NCBI RefSeq assembly: GCF_017979475.1
Contig: NZ_JAERIT010000003.1
Span: 62,001-126,000, forward strand
DNA length: 64,000 bases
Direction: 5' to 3'
Source of the DNA: Helicobacter pullorum NCTC 12824
GTDB taxonomy: Bacteria; Campylobacterota; Campylobacteria; Campylobacterales; Helicobacteraceae
The position numbers and the translations under genes were made by a program. Positions 62,578 through 64,000 of this stretch are shown in pieces. Under the pieces are notes generated by a model, which made no database searches, was not told the DNA's origin, and saw only the letters and a list, made by a program, of their open reading frames with translations. Each line of letters opens with the position of its first letter. Positions within the stretch are counted from its first letter, which is position 1.

Positions 62578-64000
62578 TGAACGATACAAGCTCCAAAAAA
62601 GCAGGTAAAATCTTATTAATTTTTTTAATGATTGTAGGAGGCTTTTGTATTTTTTTGGGGACTATTTTTTATCATATTTTCGCAGATAGGAAACTTCCAA
62701 ATCTTCAAGCCAAACGCATTGAAAGTGCAATTAGAGGCTCTATTTATAGTAGCGATGGATTTTTGTTGGCTTCTAGTAAAAAAGTCTATAAAGCAGTGGT
62801 AAATACTTACAATATCGATCCGCAAAAAAAAGAACTTTTTATTAATCTTTTTTCTATTTATAGCAAGATACCAAAACAAGAAATTGCTGAAAAATTGCAA
62901 GATAAAGGAAATGTAGTTCTTTCTTATGATATTGATTCAAAAACAGCTAGTTATTTAAAACAACTTAGTATCAAGTTAAATGCTTTAGATGTTTTTCGTG
63001 CTTATGAAAATGAGAATGGACATATTTTTAAATACGGGCTTTCTGTGGTGGAGAGTGGAGAGTCAAGGGATTATCTCTATGAAGATACTATGGAGCCTAT
63101 TTTGGGATATATTAACAAACAAAATCAAGAAGACATTACAAAGGTTAGCGGAGTTAAGGGGATTGAGAAAAGCTTTAATGAGGAATTAGAGCCCTTGAGT
63201 GATTTGTTGATGGTAGGGCAGAGGGATATTGGCTTTAATGTTATTTTGAATAAAGATTCTACTTTCAAAGAGCGTAGTGATGGTTATAATGTAATTTCTA
63301 GCATTCCTTTGAAACTTCAAAAAAAGATTGAACAGGTTATTGATGATAGTAGAAAAATTTTGAATGCAAAAGAGATAATAGTCGGAATTATGGAGAGCAA
63401 AACAGGCAAAATGATTTCTTTGGCAAGTAGTGCTAGGTTTAATCCTAATGTAATTACCAAAGAAGATTATCCTAATCTCAATGCTAATGCCATTGAATAT
63501 TCTTATGAGCCCGGTAGTGTGATTAAGCCTATTATTTATTCTATTTTGTTGGATAAAAAGCTTATTGAACCTAGCGAAATTATTCCTCTTGAAAATGGTA
63601 GGTATAAACTGCATAATTTTTATATTACCGATACGCATCGGTTGCAAGAGGCTAGTATAGAAGAGATTTTGTTGTATTCAAGTAATATTGGAATGGCAAA
63701 GATTGCACAGCGTTTAATGGCAGATGAGTATTATGAAGGTTTGAAGGCTTTTGGATTTGGAGAAAAAAGCGGTATTGACTTGCCCTATGAAAGAGTGGGC
63801 GTAATCCCAGATATTCGCCGCTTAAGAAGTGAAGTGTATAGGGCTACTGTTTCTTATGGATATGGACTTAGGACAACTTTTATGCAAATGCTAAAAGCTT
63901 ATAACACTATTGTTAATGATGGGGTGGCTTATGAACCTTATTTGGTAGAGTATATTCAAGATTCAAAAGGTGTGCGTTATAAACTTAAGCATCAAATGCC
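62577..64000 (+). CDS. ftsI: penicillin-binding protein FtsI/PBP2-type (3' end outside window)
   Basis: ATG 62577 overlaps the fliE stop. About 475 residues are visible and the frame is open to the edge. A single N-terminal membrane helix (ILLIFLMIVGGFCIFLGTIF), RGSIYSSDGFLLASS dimerisation-domain start, then the transpeptidase domain with catalytic SxxK in YEPGSVIKPIIYS and SxN in YSSNIGMAKIA. The KTG box lies beyond the window. Septal peptidoglycan cross-linking. Its coupling to flagellar genes is the H. pylori order. Confidence 0.93.
   Translation, partial: MNDTSSKKAGKILLIFLMIVGGFCIFLGTIFYHIFADRKLPNLQAKRIESAIRGSIYSSDGFLLASSKKVYKAVVNTYNIDPQKKELFINLFSIYSKIPKQEIAEKLQDKGNVVLSYDIDSKTASYLKQLSIKLNALDVFRAYENENGHIFKYGLSVVESGESRDYLYEDTMEPILGYINKQNQEDITKVSGVKGIEKSFNEELEPLSDLLMVGQRDIGFNVILNKDSTFKERSDGYNVISSIPLKLQKKIEQVIDDSRKILNAKEIIVGIMESKTGKMISLASSARFNPNVITKEDYPNLNANAIEYSYEPGSVIKPIIYSILLDKKLIEPSEIIPLENGRYKLHNFYITDTHRLQEASIEEILLYSSNIGMAKIAQRLMADEYYEGLKAFGFGEKSGIDLPYERVGVIPDIRRLRSEVYRATVSYGYGLRTTFMQMLKAYNTIVNDGVAYEPYLVEYIQDSKGVRYKLKHQM

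Noticed and set aside
2220-64000. CRISPR array or insertion sequence
   Set aside because: No regularly spaced direct repeats with unique spacers and no transposase-like protein were found anywhere in the window.

Overview
The window is low-GC DNA whose gene content and order match the Campylobacterota, genus Helicobacter. Several neighbourhoods follow H. pylori order: addB next to a DUF4149 membrane protein, minD-minE and dprA-ruvX, bamD next to lon and fliW, the carbonic anhydrase-kdsA-ribH-nusB-pyrF block, and flgB-flgC-fliE-ftsI. The fbp / Cys-rich protein / metG block and the M23 peptidase / aldolase-like pair resemble Campylobacter. Selenium genes, PPK2, NDH-2, metNIQ and a BspA-like protein point to an enterohepatic Helicobacter (H. 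pullorum / H. canadensis type). The species is inference.

Layout. 1-4.2 kb: 5'-truncated addB, a membrane protein, and a probable flagellum-dependent secreted protein behind a sigma54-like promoter, coupled to a truncated C39 peptidase. 4.2-7.5 kb: a small accessory island next to a four-tRNA operon. It holds a hypothetical gene, a stop-interrupted small gene, a BspA-like repeat protein, a RelBE-type module with a broken toxin, and three copies of a small element. Two of these copies are intact and look like a type I toxin-antitoxin family: a leader hairpin, a 20-25 residue hydrophobic peptide, an antisense promoter inside the ORF, and a 12-nt 3' fold-back that pairs with the ORF at the same offset in both copies although its sequence differs. 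This is the most unusual feature of the window.

7.5-16.2 kb: tRNA-Lys/Glu/Val/Asp, cinA-like, ppk2, a TcyP-like symporter, a dCache chemoreceptor, a CadF-like OmpA protein and a CheX-type phosphatase. 16.1-25.3 kb: a long minus-strand block, bamD-lon-rnhB-minD-minE-deacetylase-WD40 protein-dprA-ruvX. 25.6-33.1 kb: fliW, proC, miaA, then selA-selB, a degenerate NifS-like protein and moeA, which fit molybdenum/selenium formate dehydrogenase maturation. 33.1-35.4 kb: a second accessory patch with an XRE regulator and paired operators, a frameshifted FkbM methyltransferase, and a HEPN/Abi-like protein. 35.4-46.4 kb: housekeeping genes, an orphan PomB-like stator protein, transporters, NDH-2, and grpE-dnaK without hrcA.

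46.6-56 kb: an M23 peptidase, an aldolase-like protein, metNIQ, rpe, fbp, a Cys-repeat protein, metG, a Mur-ligase-N-domain-like protein and a NifX-like protein. 56.4-59.1 kb: a large autotransporter with a 13-bp G tract immediately upstream of its -10 box, a likely phase-variable promoter. 59.2 kb to the end: rod genes flgF, flgG, flgB, flgC and fliE, with two good sigma54 promoters, running into ftsI, which leaves the window.
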